Notes: generated by a model from the sequence alone, not told the origin. Shown: positions 16,265 through 25,007, counted from the first letter of the stretch. The stretch: 64,000 nucleotides of DNA from Pseudomonas rhizophila (GCF_003033885.1 NZ_CP024081.1:5329178-5393177), one strand, 5' to 3'. Numbers and translations: made by a program.

Positions 16265-18325
16265 TTAGAAATCCTTGCACAACCGCAGCGCGTCGTAGAT
16301 GGCGGCGTGGGTATTACGCTGCGCTACGCAATCACCGATGCGGAACAGCAGGTAACCATCGCCGCTCTGCTCCAGGCACGGTTGGGGCTTGATCGCGAAC
16401 AAGGCTTCGACGTCGATCTGGCCCTTGTTGCGCGAACCTTCCTTGAGCGCGTAGTAGATTTCTTCATCCGGCCGCACGCCGTTTTCCACCACCACCTGAT
16501 CCACCACGCGCTCTTCCTTGGCACCGGTGTATTCGTTCTCCAGCACCGCCACCAGCTTGTCGCCTTCGCGGTAGACCTTCTCCAGCATCATGTCCCCGGT
16601 CATGATCACTTCCTTGGGGTACATGCTGCGGTAGTAAGTGGGGAACGAAGTCCCGCCAATGGCCACGCCCGGCTTGATGTCGTCGGTAACGATTTCGACC
16701 TGGCTGCCCTTGTCGGCGAGGAAGTCGGCCACCGACATGCCGGTGAATTCACAAATGGTGTCGTAGACCAGTACGTTCTTACCCGGTGCAACCTTGCCAT
16801 CGAGCACGTCCCAGCTGCTGACCACCAGCCCTTCGGCGGCGCCCCAGTGTTCGTTCTGCTCGAGGAATGGATGCCCGCCGACGGCCAGCACCACCACATC
16901 CGGACGCAGGTCCATGATGGTCGCCGCGTCCGCCGCCACGCCCAGGCGCAGGTCGACTTTCAGCCGGGCCAGTTCCAGCTGGAACCAGCGGGTAATGCCG
17001 GCGATCTGGTCCCGTTGCGGGGCTTTCGAAGCGGTGGTGATCTGCCCGCCAATGAATTCCTTTTTCTCGAACAGGGTCACGTCGTGGCCACGTTCGGCGG
17101 CCACACGCGCCGCTTCCATCCCGGCCGGGCCGGCACCGACGACGACCACTTTGCGCTTGGGCCCGGTGGATTTTTCGATGATGTGCGGCACGCCCATGTA
17201 TTCACGGGAGGTTGCAGCGTTCTGGATGCACAGCACATCCAGGCCCTGGTACTGGCGGTCGATGCAGTAGTTGGCGCCGACGCACTGCTTGATCTGGTCG
17301 ATCTGGCCCATCTTGATCTTGGCGATCAGGTGCGGGTCGGCGATGTGGGCACGGGTCATACCGACCATGTCGACGTAACCGCCCTCGAGGATCCGCGTGG
17401 CCTGGTTCGGGTCCTTGATGTTCTGCGCGTGCAGCACCGGAACCTTGACCACTTCCTTGATACCGGCGGCCAGGTGCAGGAACGGCTCCGGTGGATAACT
17501 CATGTTCGGGATAACGTTGGCCAGGGTGTTATGGGTGTCGCAACCCGAGCCCACAACACCGATGAAATCCAGCATGCCGGTGTCGTCGTAGTACTTGGCG
17601 ATCTGCTTCATGTCCTCGTGGGACAGGCCGTCCGGGTGGAACTCATCACCGCAGATGCGCATGCCCACGCAGAAGTCGTCGCCCACTTCGGCGCGTACGG
17701 CTTTGAGCACCTCCAGGCCGAACTTCATCCGCCCCTCGAAGCTGCCGCCCCATTCGTCGGTACGCTTGTTGACCCGTGGGCTCCAGAACTGGTCGATCAT
17801 GTGCTGGTGCACGGCGGACAGCTCAACGCCGTCCAGGCCACCGGCCTTGGCACGCCGTGCCGCCTGGGCGTAGTTACCGATCACCCGCCAGATTTCTTCC
17901 GGCTCGATGGTCTTGCAGGTCGCACGGTGCACCGGCTCGCGCACGCCGGACGGCGACATCAGGGTCGGCCAGTTGAAGCCGTCCCAGCGCGAGCGACGCC
18001 CCATGTGGGTAATCTGGATCATGATCTTGGCGCCATGCTTGTGCATGGCGTCGGCCAGGTTCTGGAAGTGCGGGATGATGCGGTCGGTGGACAGGTTCAC
18101 CGAGCTCCACCATTCCTGCGGGCTGTCGATGGCAACCACCGACGATCCACCACAGATCGCCAGGCCGATGCCGCCCTTGGCCTTCTCTTCGTAATACTTC
18201 ACGTACCGGTCGGTGGTCATGCCGCCGTCAGTGGCGTAGACCTCGGCGTGAGCGGTGCTGAGCACGCGGTTGCGGATGGTCAGTTTGCCGATCTGGATCG
18301 GCTGGAACATTGCTTCAAAAGCCAT
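16265..18325 (-). CDS. dgcA: Dimethylglycine demethylase flavoprotein DgcA
   Basis: Old-Yellow-Enzyme-type flavoprotein that demethylates dimethylglycine to sarcosine. The 686 residues comprise an FMN TIM barrel (about 1-370), a cluster-binding loop and a C-terminal pyridine-nucleotide-disulfide-type FAD domain (VVVVGAGPAGMEAARVAAERG near 393). The architecture is that of trimethylamine dehydrogenase. In the iron-sulfur loop I see Cys348, Cys354 and Cys366, but Ala351 where trimethylamine dehydrogenase has the second Cys (CVGANYC against CIGCNVC), so the cluster may be atypical. The ATG at 18325 has GAGG at eight bases. It lies 15 bp after the DUF5943 gene and upstream of dgcB; GbdR is the expected activator. 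Confidence 0.93.
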   Translation of the reverse strand: MAFEAMFQPIQIGKLTIRNRVLSTAHAEVYATDGGMTTDRYVKYYEEKAKGGIGLAICGGSSVVAIDSPQEWWSSVNLSTDRIIPHFQNLADAMHKHGAKIMIQITHMGRRSRWDGFNWPTLMSPSGVREPVHRATCKTIEPEEIWRVIGNYAQAARRAKAGGLDGVELSAVHQHMIDQFWSPRVNKRTDEWGGSFEGRMKFGLEVLKAVRAEVGDDFCVGMRICGDEFHPDGLSHEDMKQIAKYYDDTGMLDFIGVVGSGCDTHNTLANVIPNMSYPPEPFLHLAAGIKEVVKVPVLHAQNIKDPNQATRILEGGYVDMVGMTRAHIADPHLIAKIKMGQIDQIKQCVGANYCIDRQYQGLDVLCIQNAATSREYMGVPHIIEKSTGPKRKVVVVGAGPAGMEAARVAAERGHDVTLFEKKEFIGGQITTASKAPQRDQIAGITRWFQLELARLKVDLRLGVAADAATIMDLRPDVVVLAVGGHPFLEQNEHWGAAEGLVVSSWDVLDGKVAPGKNVLVYDTICEFTGMSVADFLADKGSQVEIVTDDIKPGVAIGGTSFPTYYRSMYPKEVIMTGDMMLEKVYREGDKLVAVLENEYTGAKEERVVDQVVVENGVRPDEEIYYALKEGSRNKGQIDVEALFAIKPQPCLEQSGDGYLLFRIGDCVAQRNTHAAIYDALRLCKDF

Positions 18326-18340
18326 GGCGCGATCCTCGAC

Positions 18341-18871
18341 TTACAACGGCTTGACGATGAACAGGCCGTCGTCGTGGCCTTCTTCGGAACCGCCGTAGAC
18401 CTGCTCGGCCACGGTGCGGATCGAACTGCCACGGGCGGCGAGAATCTGGTCCATGGCACCAGCAAACCAGCCGGTGAACATGTAGTCGACCTTGCGTCCG
18501 ACCTTGCCGTACACGTAGACGAACGCCGAGTGTTCCAGCTTGACGCTGGCGGTGCCTTTATCCAGGTCGATGTCCTGGATCTTGAACAGGCCCCAACCGC
18601 GCTGGGACAGACGCTTCATGTAATGCTCAAACACCGCGACGCCTTCCAGGCCATGGCATTCGGCTTCTTTTTCACACCAGTGCCAGGCGGATTTGTAGCC
18701 GGCCTTGTAGAGAATCTCGGCGTAGGCGTCGGCGCCCAGCACTTCTTCGATGCCCATGTGGTTATTGACGAAAAAGTGCCGCGGCACGTAGAGCATCGGC
18801 AGGGCATCAGAGGTCCAGACACCGGTTTCACTGTCGACTTCGATAGGCAATTGAGGGGCGATTTTGGCCAT
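18341..18871 (-). CDS. DUF5943-type conserved protein of the dgc operon
   Basis: A 176-residue soluble protein with no signal peptide or membrane segment. I recognise it as the conserved protein of unknown function that precedes dgcA in pseudomonads (DUF5943 group, PA5397-like); its fold may relate to small-ligand-binding V4R-type domains, but that is a guess. GGAG lies ten bases before the ATG at 18871. It sits 15 bp before dgcA and 78 bp after the dipeptidase gene. That gap holds a perfect 8-bp stem-loop (cctgcggc/gccgcagg, 18902-18924) without a U-run, perhaps an mRNA-processing signal. Its position argues for a role in dimethylglycine demethylation, such as cofactor loading or assembly. 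Confidence 0.8.
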   Translation of the reverse strand: MAKIAPQLPIEVDSETGVWTSDALPMLYVPRHFFVNNHMGIEEVLGADAYAEILYKAGYKSAWHWCEKEAECHGLEGVAVFEHYMKRLSQRGWGLFKIQDIDLDKGTASVKLEHSAFVYVYGKVGRKVDYMFTGWFAGAMDQILAARGSSIRTVAEQVYGGSEEGHDDGLFIVKPL

Positions 18872-18949
18872 GGAAACTTAACTCCGAAAATTCGTGGTAT
18901 GCCTGCGGCGCTAATGGCCGCAGGTTAAGGATTCAGTGATGCGGCGGCT

Positions 18950-19927
18950 TTATTCGCCCCAGACGTCTTTCAGGACGTTGACCCAGTTCTCGCCCATGAT
19001 CTTGCGCACCACCCGCTCTGGATGGCCGCGCTTGAGCAGCGTCTCGGTGAGGTTCGGGAACTCGCCCACGGTGCGGATGCCCAGGGGGTTGATGATCTTG
19101 CCGAAGCTGGTCAGCCGACGGGCATAGCCTTTGTCGTGGGTCAGCATTTCGAAGAAATCCTGACCGTGACCCTGAGTGAAATCGGTGCCGATGCCGATGG
19201 CGTCCTCACCGACGATGTTCATGGTGTATTCGATGGCCTCGGCGTAGTCGTCGATGGTCGAATCGATGCCCTTGGCCAGGAACGGCGCAAACATGGTCAC
19301 GCCGACAAAACCGCCGTGGTCGGCGATGAACTTCAGCTCTTCATCGGATTTGTTGCGCGGGTGCTCCTTCAGGCCCGAGGGCAGGCAGTGGGAGTAGCAG
19401 ACCGGTTTCTTCGATTCGAGGATGACCTCTTCGGAGGTCTTGGAGCCGACGTGGGACAGGTCGCACATGATGCCGACCCGATTCATCTCGGCGACGATTT
19501 CACGACCGAAGCCCGACAGGCCGCCGTCACGCTCGTAGCAGCCGGTGCCCACCAGGTTCTGGGTGTTGTAGCACATCTGCACCACGCCAACGCCGAGCTG
19601 CTTGAAGATCTCGACGTAGCCAAGCTGGTCTTCGAAAGCGTGGGCGTTCTGGAAGCCAAAGATGATGCCGGTCTTGCCTTGAGCCTTGGCGCGCTGGATA
19701 TCGGCGGTGGTTTTCACCGGGATCACCAGATCGCTGTTTTCGCGGATCAGTTTCTGGCTGGCCACAATATTGTTGATGGTGGCCTGAAAACCTTCCCACA
19801 CCGACACCGTGCAGTTGGCGGCAGTCAGGCCGCCCTTGCGCATGTCTTCGAACAGGTCACGGTTCCACTTGGCAATGATCAGCCCGTCGATAACGATGCT
19901 GTCGGCGTGCAATTCGGCTGGGCTCAT
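18950..19927 (-). CDS. Membrane-dipeptidase-type (M19) peptidase
   Basis: A 325-residue zinc-dependent dipeptidase-family protein (renal dipeptidase-like, MEROPS M19). Family features seen: an early DGL segment, a central GFQNAHAFEDQLGYVEIF region, CDLSHVG and YSHCLPSG metal-binding stretches, and GIGTDFTQG. No signal peptide, so cytoplasmic. I start at MSPAELHA (ATG at 19927), with AAGGGG upstream; the extension to 20062 has no support. It is the first gene of the leftward operon DUF5943-dgcA-dgcB-etfAB and is a conserved neighbour of this pathway (PA5396-like). Its natural substrate in betaine metabolism is unknown. Confidence 0.88.
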   Translation of the reverse strand: MSPAELHADSIVIDGLIIAKWNRDLFEDMRKGGLTAANCTVSVWEGFQATINNIVASQKLIRENSDLVIPVKTTADIQRAKAQGKTGIIFGFQNAHAFEDQLGYVEIFKQLGVGVVQMCYNTQNLVGTGCYERDGGLSGFGREIVAEMNRVGIMCDLSHVGSKTSEEVILESKKPVCYSHCLPSGLKEHPRNKSDEELKFIADHGGFVGVTMFAPFLAKGIDSTIDDYAEAIEYTMNIVGEDAIGIGTDFTQGHGQDFFEMLTHDKGYARRLTSFGKIINPLGIRTVGEFPNLTETLLKRGHPERVVRKIMGENWVNVLKDVWGE

Positions 19928-20162
19928 CAGGCAGTCCCCTTTTGTCAGCGATTCATGCGCCGAATCGTGTGCCGGCGCTTTGGGGCCAGCATATGCCTCG
20001 GTGCATTGGCGACCGGGTGCAAAAACGACAGGGGAATTGCCGAAAGCGTCAATCCACGACAAAGGGCTATGAGCGGGCCACCCTACCCGTCTGTTCTTTA
20101 CCCGAGGCTTACGCCAGAATCCGCCGCATCACTGGTTTTCACTGGACTCGAGCGGCAACGCA

Positions 20163-20564
20163 ATGAAATCAATCATCCTGGCTTTGGCCCTGATCAGCAC
20201 CGTCGCCCACGCGACCGAAGACACCGAACACAACCCCTGCGACGCCGTGGAAAACGACGTCCAGACCCTGGCCTGCTCGGCCTACGGCAAAGCCGCCGCC
20301 GAACAACTGCTCGCCGACAACCTGCAGAGCCTCAACGAACGCCTGCAAACCCTCTACGCCGACAACAAGGCCCAGCTCAACGACATCACCAGCAAAATCA
20401 GAGTTGCCCAGCAACTGTGGCAAAAACAACGCGATGCCGACTGCGCCATCGCCGCCTTCCCGGCCAAACCCGGCAGCGAAGCCTACAAAATCGCCGAAAA
20501 CGACTGCATGGCCCAGGTGAGTGATGACCGGTCGGAGTTCTTGGAGTCGATTGGGCAGGAATAA
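20163..20564 (+). CDS. LprI-family (DUF1311) secreted protein
   Basis: A 133-residue protein with an N-terminal signal peptide (about residues 1-17, ending AHA) and four conserved cysteines (near 26, 37, 97 and 117), the pattern of the DUF1311/LprI group, some members of which inhibit lysozyme. It is expected in the periplasm. The ribosome-binding site before the ATG at 20163 is weak. It is divergent from the dipeptidase gene across 235 bp and lies next to the decayed toxin-antitoxin locus. The family call is good; activity is not shown. Confidence 0.78.
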   Translation: MKSIILALALISTVAHATEDTEHNPCDAVENDVQTLACSAYGKAAAEQLLADNLQSLNERLQTLYADNKAQLNDITSKIRVAQQLWQKQRDADCAIAAFPAKPGSEAYKIAENDCMAQVSDDRSEFLESIGQE

Positions 20565-20618
20565 AGGGCCGTTTACGGAGCAATATTCAGACACCGTTCA
20601 TACGTTGGCCCTAGAGAA

Positions 20619-20660
20619 AATATAAGTCAGGATTAGCAAATCTTATAAAAGACTTATATT
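20619..20660. promoter_or_regulatory. Inverted repeat, likely toxin-antitoxin operator
   Basis: Perfect 10-bp inverted arms aatataagtc (20619-20628) and gacttatatt (20651-20660) lie directly before the toxin-remnant start. The AT-rich arms and position fit an operator bound by the XRE antitoxin for autoregulation. Confidence 0.65.
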
Positions 20661-20665
20661 CCTCC

Positions 20666-20806
20666 ATGAACACTATTCACTGGACCAGAAAGGCCGTTAA
20701 GCAGCTTCTGAAAATGCACTCTATGCATCAGGCCCAGGTTCGGGACGGGGCGATCAAGGTCGTCAGCATTCAAGAGGTCAAGAAACGCGATGAACGTACC
20801 TACTGA
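20666..20806 (+). pseudogene. RelE/ParE-family toxin gene with internal in-frame deletion
   Basis: A 46-codon frame that joins the start of a RelE-type toxin (MNTIHWTRKAVKQLLKM) directly to its end (VVSIQEVKKRDERTY). Intact relatives are about 80-95 residues, so the central 35-50 residues, including the catalytic core strands, are missing while the frame stays open. It is too short for the 300-bp ORF cut-off. It overlaps the antitoxin start by 17 bp, the usual coupled layout. An inert remnant is the simplest reading. It might still express a peptide that binds the antitoxin. Confidence 0.82.
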
Positions 20807-21116
20807 TATTCAGATCATAAACGACGCAAACGGGAATCCTGCATTCGTGGTCATTCCGTATGCCCAATACGTTGCGCAAAAAAAAATGGAACCCGATCTG
20901 ATTCCCCATGAAGTCGTCAGCCGCATTGTCGACGGCGCCACGCCCATCCGTGCATGGCGCGAACATCTGAACTTGACCCAGGATGAGGTCGCCAGGCGCC
21001 TGGGTATTTCTCAACCGGCGTTTGCCCAGCAGGAATCAGTCGCCAAACCTCGCCGGGCAACTCGCGAAAAAATTGCCGCCGCCTTTGGTATCCATGCCGA
21101 TCAGTTGGAGCTGTAA
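20790..21116 (+). CDS. XRE-family antitoxin
   Basis: A 108-residue protein. The N-terminal 45 residues (PTDIQIINDANGNPAFVVIP) resemble the toxin-binding arm of this group. A C-terminal helix-turn-helix spans about residues 56-100 (LTQDEVARRLGISQPAFAQQE). It is partner of the deleted RelE toxin, whose last codons it overlaps. It looks intact and may still repress through the inverted repeat at 20619-20660 or neutralise related toxins elsewhere. Confidence 0.85.
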   Translation: MNVPTDIQIINDANGNPAFVVIPYAQYVAQKKMEPDLIPHEVVSRIVDGATPIRAWREHLNLTQDEVARRLGISQPAFAQQESVAKPRRATREKIAAAFGIHADQLEL

Positions 21117-21148
21117 GCTGCACGCCACTATCGAGCAAAGGAATTCAC

Positions 21149-21565
21149 ATGAAAATCTGCGGCATCGAAATCAAAGGCAGCGAAGCGATCATTGCCGTTG
21201 CCTCGCTGGATCCACAGGCGTTGAGTCACGTCGCGCTGAATACCAAGAAAATCGCCCTGGACGATGATGACGAGGCCGCCAACGTCAAGGCGTTCGCCGC
21301 CCAGGTCCGGGCGTTCGTGGTGGATAACGGTATCGACCGCATCGCCATCAAGAAGCGCAGCAAGAAAGGCGAGTTCGCTGGCGGGCCGACCACGTTCAAG
21401 ATCGAAGGGGTTTTCCAGTTGCTTGAGGGTTGTGAGGTGACGCTGCTGTCGCCGCAGACCATCAATGCGCAGAACAAGAAACACGACTTCGCATTGCCCG
21501 CGACGCTGAACAAGTATCAGCATGAGGCTTATAAGGCGGCGTGTTCGGCGTTGGTGAAGAAGTAA
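21149..21565 (+). CDS. DUF3010 family protein
   Basis: A 138-residue soluble protein beginning MKICGIEIKGSEAIIAV, characteristic of DUF3010, a small conserved family of unknown function in gamma-proteobacteria. AAGGA lies at a good distance from the ATG at 21149. It follows the antitoxin by 32 bp on the same strand but is probably an independent gene. No catalytic motif can be named. Confidence 0.85.
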   Translation: MKICGIEIKGSEAIIAVASLDPQALSHVALNTKKIALDDDDEAANVKAFAAQVRAFVVDNGIDRIAIKKRSKKGEFAGGPTTFKIEGVFQLLEGCEVTLLSPQTINAQNKKHDFALPATLNKYQHEAYKAACSALVKK

Positions 21566-21582
21566 GCCTCTTTCAGCCAAAC

Positions 21583-21604
21583 ACTGCACTTGCGGCAGTT
21601 TTTT
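21583..21604 (+). terminator. Probable rho-independent terminator
   Basis: A short hairpin (actgc/gcagt, seven-base loop) followed by six Ts lies 18 bp after the DUF3010 stop. The stem is only five pairs, so strength is uncertain. Confidence 0.5.
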
Positions 21605-21605
21605 G

Positions 21606-21692
21606 TGTGGGAGCAAGGCTTGCCCGCGATACAGGCGCCTCGCTCTCCCATGCACCACGCCGCTTTCGTCGCGGGCAAGCCTTGCTCCCACA
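21606..21692. repeat. REPIN, variant core
   Basis: Paired arms of the gggagcaaggcttgcccgcg type, a second REP family also present at 44125. It lies between the convergent DUF3010 and cdhR genes. Confidence 0.9.
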
Positions 21693-21832
21693 GAGGTCCG
21701 AACGAGCTTGTCGCGATTGGAGCCGGTGAACATGGCGTTGCCCCCCTGCCTCGGTGGTCAACGCATGCTTTGATACTCAATTATGGCGACAGGTGTAATT
21801 TAGTCGCGAACATAATTGAGTATAAAAGCCTG

Positions 21833-22792
21833 TCAAACCACCTCCCGCCCATCCCCTTGGCGCCGCCGATCTTCCCGCGGGCACCGTTCAAACCTCGCCC
21901 GATAACTGCGGGTGAAGTACGACGGTGACTCGAAACCGCAGGCGATGCTCACTTCCAGCACACTCATGTCGGTCTGGCGCAACAGTTGCCGGGCCTTTTC
22001 CAGGCGCAGGCGCAGGTAGAAGTTGCTGGGAGTGTCGTTCAGGTGCAGGCGGAACAGGCGTTCGAGCTGGCGGCGGGTGACGTTGATGGATTCGGCCAGG
22101 GCCAAGGTGCTCAGGGGCGGCTCGCTGTGGGTTTCCATCTCGCCGATGACGTGCACCAGCTTCTTGTTGCGAATGCCATAGCGGCTGGCAATTTCCATGC
22201 GCTGGTGGTCTTTGCGCGGACGGATGCGGCCGAGCACGAATTGTTCGCTGACCTCAATCGCCAGTTGCGGGCCATGGGCCTGGCCGATCAGGTCCAGCAT
22301 CAGGTCGATGGACGCAGTGCCGCCGGCGCAGGTGATGCGCCGGCGGTCAATTTCGAACAGTTCCTGGGTCACACTCAGCTGTGGATAAGATTCCTTGAAC
22401 GCCTCGATCGCTTCCCAGTGCAGGGTTACGCGATGGCCTTCCAGCAGCCCCGCCTCAGCCAGGACCACACTGCCGGTGTCGATGCCGCCCAGGGTGACGC
22501 CCTCGTTGTCCAGCCGATGCAGCCAGCGCTCCAACGCCGGGGTCACGAACTTGAGCGGTTCGAACCCCGCCACCACCCAGAGGGTCGCGCCTTTCTTCAA
22601 TGGCTCCAACGCGGCATCGGCGTTGACCGACATGCCATTGCTTGCCAGCACCGCCCCGCCATCGGCGCTCAACACATGCCAACGGTACAACTCACCGCGA
22701 AAGCGGTTGGCGACCCGCAACGGTTCGATGGCCGAAATGAAACCGATGGCCGAAAAACCCGGCATCAACAAGAAGTAGAAATCCTGGGACAT
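21833..22792 (-). CDS. cdhR: Carnitine-responsive AraC-type regulator CdhR
   Basis: Transcription activator of 319 residues: an N-terminal DJ-1/PfpI (glutamine amidotransferase-like) ligand domain (about 1-180) and a C-terminal AraC helix-turn-helix (VTRRQLERLFR, then ACGFESPSYFTRSYRARF). It is divergent from caiX and the carnitine genes, the arrangement of CdhR in P. aeruginosa, where it activates carnitine degradation. The start is MSQDFYFLL, ATG at 22792. A much longer open frame upstream (to 23920) is the antisense of caiX and is rejected. The other paralogue in this window, GbdR, has a similar layout; context separates the two. Confidence 0.9.
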   Translation of the reverse strand: MSQDFYFLLMPGFSAIGFISAIEPLRVANRFRGELYRWHVLSADGGAVLASNGMSVNADAALEPLKKGATLWVVAGFEPLKFVTPALERWLHRLDNEGVTLGGIDTGSVVLAEAGLLEGHRVTLHWEAIEAFKESYPQLSVTQELFEIDRRRITCAGGTASIDLMLDLIGQAHGPQLAIEVSEQFVLGRIRPRKDHQRMEIASRYGIRNKKLVHVIGEMETHSEPPLSTLALAESINVTRRQLERLFRLHLNDTPSNFYLRLRLEKARQLLRQTDMSVLEVSIACGFESPSYFTRSYRARFERCPREDRRRQGDGREVV

Positions 22793-22840
22793 GTAGCGCA
22801 CTCGGTTGGCGGGTAGCGTGCGCTCCTTGATACGCCACAG

Positions 22841-22866
22841 GTCGCTGCAGTGCAAGAGCGAGTCGC
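22841..22866. promoter_or_regulatory. Phased GTCGC direct repeat, candidate regulator site
   Basis: GTCGC at 22841 and 22862, exactly 21 bp apart (GCGAC on the minus strand), lies in the cdhR-caiX divergent promoter. Two helical turns is the usual phasing for an AraC-type activator; CdhR or GbdR is the likely binder. Confidence 0.45.
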
Positions 22867-22960
22867 CGCTGTGCGTTTTGCCGGCGGACTGGCTGCGTAA
22901 CTTGGCATCACCGGCGCGCAGATGCCGGAACCCATAACAAAGACTGCCGAGGAACCCGAC

Positions 22961-23905
22961 ATGAAACGACTGATCAGCTCCTGCGTTCTTGCACTCAGCA
23001 CCACCACCTTCCTGAGTTCCGCTGCGATGGCAGCCGATCCCGCCGCGTGCCAGAACGTGCGCCTGGGTGTAGTCAACTGGACCGATGTCATCGCCACCAG
23101 CGCCATGACCCAAGTGTTGCTCGACGGCCTCGGCTACAAGACCAAACAGACCAGCGCCTCCCAGCAAATCATTTTCGCCGGCATCCGCGACCAGCGCCTG
23201 GACATGTTCCTGGGCTATTGGAACCCACTGATGACCCAGACCATCACCCCGTTCGTCGAGGCCAAACAGGTCAAGGTCCTGGAACAACCCAGCCTCAAGG
23301 ACGCCCGCGCCACCCTGGCCGTGCCGACTTATCTGGCCGACAAAGGGCTGAAGACTTTCGCCGACATCGCCAAATTCGAAAAAGAGTTGGGCGGCAAGAT
23401 CTACGGCATCGAACCCGGTTCCGGCGCCAACACCCAGATCAAGGCGATGATCGCCAAGAACCAGTTCGGCCTGGGCAAATTCCAACTGGTGGAATCCAGC
23501 GAAGCCGGCATGCTCGCCGCCGTGGACCGCGCCGTGCGGCGCAAGGAAGCCGTGGTGTTCTTCGGCTGGGCGCCGCACCCGATGAACGTCAACGTGCAAA
23601 TGACCTACCTCACCGGCAGCGAAGACGCCCTCGGCCCGAACGAAGGCATGGCCACCGTATGGACCGTCACCGCGCCAGACTACGCGCAAAAATGCCCGAA
23701 CGTCAGCCGTCTGCTGAGCAACCTGACGTTCACCGCCGAAGACGAGAGCCGGATGATGCAGCCATTGCTGGATCACAAGGACCCGCTCGAATCGGCCAAG
23801 CAATGGCTCAAGGATAATCCGCAAGACAAGCAACGCTGGCTCGAAGGCGTCACCACCTTCGATGGCAAGCCTGCCGCCGACAACCTGAAACTGACCAGCA
23901 ACTGA
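22961..23905 (+). CDS. caiX: Carnitine ABC transporter substrate-binding protein CaiX
   Basis: Periplasmic binding protein of the OpuAC/ProX type, 314 residues, with a signal peptide ending in SSAAMA. In P. aeruginosa CaiX delivers carnitine to the shared CbcWV core transporter, encoded here about 10 kb downstream. It is clearly homologous to CbcX in this window (shared YGIEPG, ESSEAGML and HPMN stretches). I start at MKRLISS (ATG at 22961) with a GAGG ribosome-binding site; an earlier in-frame start gives an N-terminus without signal-peptide character. It is the first gene of the carnitine operon. Confidence 0.92.
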   Translation: MKRLISSCVLALSTTTFLSSAAMAADPAACQNVRLGVVNWTDVIATSAMTQVLLDGLGYKTKQTSASQQIIFAGIRDQRLDMFLGYWNPLMTQTITPFVEAKQVKVLEQPSLKDARATLAVPTYLADKGLKTFADIAKFEKELGGKIYGIEPGSGANTQIKAMIAKNQFGLGKFQLVESSEAGMLAAVDRAVRRKEAVVFFGWAPHPMNVNVQMTYLTGSEDALGPNEGMATVWTVTAPDYAQKCPNVSRLLSNLTFTAEDESRMMQPLLDHKDPLESAKQWLKDNPQDKQRWLEGVTTFDGKPAADNLKLTSN

Positions 23906-23977
23906 ACAAACGCCATCCATCTGCGCAGCGCCAATCGGCTGCGCAGTGACTCATCACGCCTGTAAGGAACCTGCACC

Positions 23978-24865
23978 ATGAACCACGACGTCATCATCAC
24001 CTGCGCACTCACCGGTGCTGGCGACACGACCGCCAAAAGCCCACACGTGCCGGTCACCCCGAAACAGATCGCCGCGGCTGCCGTCGAGGCCGCCAAGGCC
24101 GGCGCCACGGTGGTCCACTGCCACGTTCGCGATCCGCAGACCGGCAAGTTCAGCCGTGACGTGGCGTTGTACCGCGAAGTGATGGAGCGCATCCGAGAGG
24201 CGGACGTGGACATCATCGTCAACCTCACCGCCGGCATGGGCGGCGATCTGGAGATCGGCGGCGGCGAAAATCCCATGGAGTTCGGCCCCAATACCGACCT
24301 GGTGGGCCCGCTGACCCGCCTGGCCCACGTCGAGGAGTTGCTGCCGGAAATCTGCACTCTGGATTGCGGCACTCTGAACTTCGGCGACGGCGACACCATT
24401 TATGTTTCCACCCCGGCGCAACTGCGGGCCGGGGCCAAGCGCATCACCGAACTGGGGGTCAAGGCCGAGCTGGAGATCTTCGACACCGGCCACCTGTGGT
24501 TCGCCAAGCAGATGATCAAGGAAGGCCTGTTGGACAACCCGCTGTTCCAGCTTTGCCTGGGCATCCCGTGGGGAGCGCCGGCCGACACCACCACCATGAA
24601 AGCCATGGTCGACAACTTGCCGGCGGACGCGGTGTGGGCCGGCTTCGGCATCGGCCGCATGCAAATGCCGATGGCCGCCCAGGCCGTGCTGCTGGGGGGC
24701 AACGTGCGGGTCGGCCTGGAAGACAACCTGTGGCTGGACAAAGGCGTGCTCGCCACCAATGGCCAACTGGTGGAGCGCGCCAGCGAAATCCTCAGCCGCC
24801 TCGGCGCGCGCGTGCTCACCCCGGCCGAGGGGCGCAAGAAGATGGGGCTGACCACCCGCGGCTAA
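23978..24865 (+). CDS. cdhC: 3-dehydrocarnitine cleavage enzyme (BKACE family)
   Basis: A 295-residue beta-keto acid cleavage enzyme (DUF849/BKACE). Expected reaction: 3-dehydrocarnitine plus acetyl-CoA to betainyl-CoA plus acetoacetate. The zinc-binding HCHVRD motif and the N-terminal ITCALTGAG are typical. AAGGA lies before the ATG at 23978. It follows caiX by 72 bp and precedes cdhA, with a REPIN between them. Context in the carnitine operon makes the substrate assignment strong. Confidence 0.92.
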   Translation: MNHDVIITCALTGAGDTTAKSPHVPVTPKQIAAAAVEAAKAGATVVHCHVRDPQTGKFSRDVALYREVMERIREADVDIIVNLTAGMGGDLEIGGGENPMEFGPNTDLVGPLTRLAHVEELLPEICTLDCGTLNFGDGDTIYVSTPAQLRAGAKRITELGVKAELEIFDTGHLWFAKQMIKEGLLDNPLFQLCLGIPWGAPADTTTMKAMVDNLPADAVWAGFGIGRMQMPMAAQAVLLGGNVRVGLEDNLWLDKGVLATNGQLVERASEILSRLGARVLTPAEGRKKMGLTTRG

Positions 24866-24895
24866 ACCCAACCGACACCTTCCCCTGTGGGAGCG

Positions 24896-24975
24896 AGCCT
24901 GCTCGCGATAGCGGTGAAACAGGCGACTGATGTGCCGACTGACACAGCGCCATCGCGAGCAGGCTCGCTCCCACA
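24896..24975. repeat. REPIN between cdhC and cdhA
   Basis: Paired REP arms inside the carnitine operon. Confidence 0.93.
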
Positions 24976-25007
24976 TTTAGATCAGCGAACCCTTTCAGGA
25001 AATCACC

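Noticed and set aside
15965..18928. 987-residue plus-strand open frame opposite dgcA and the DUF5943 gene
   Set aside because: It spans two real minus-strand genes and their gap; high GC at third positions keeps antisense frames open.
22793..23920. Long N-terminal extension of cdhR
   Set aside because: The added 375 residues are the antisense of caiX; cdhR starts naturally at MSQDFYF.
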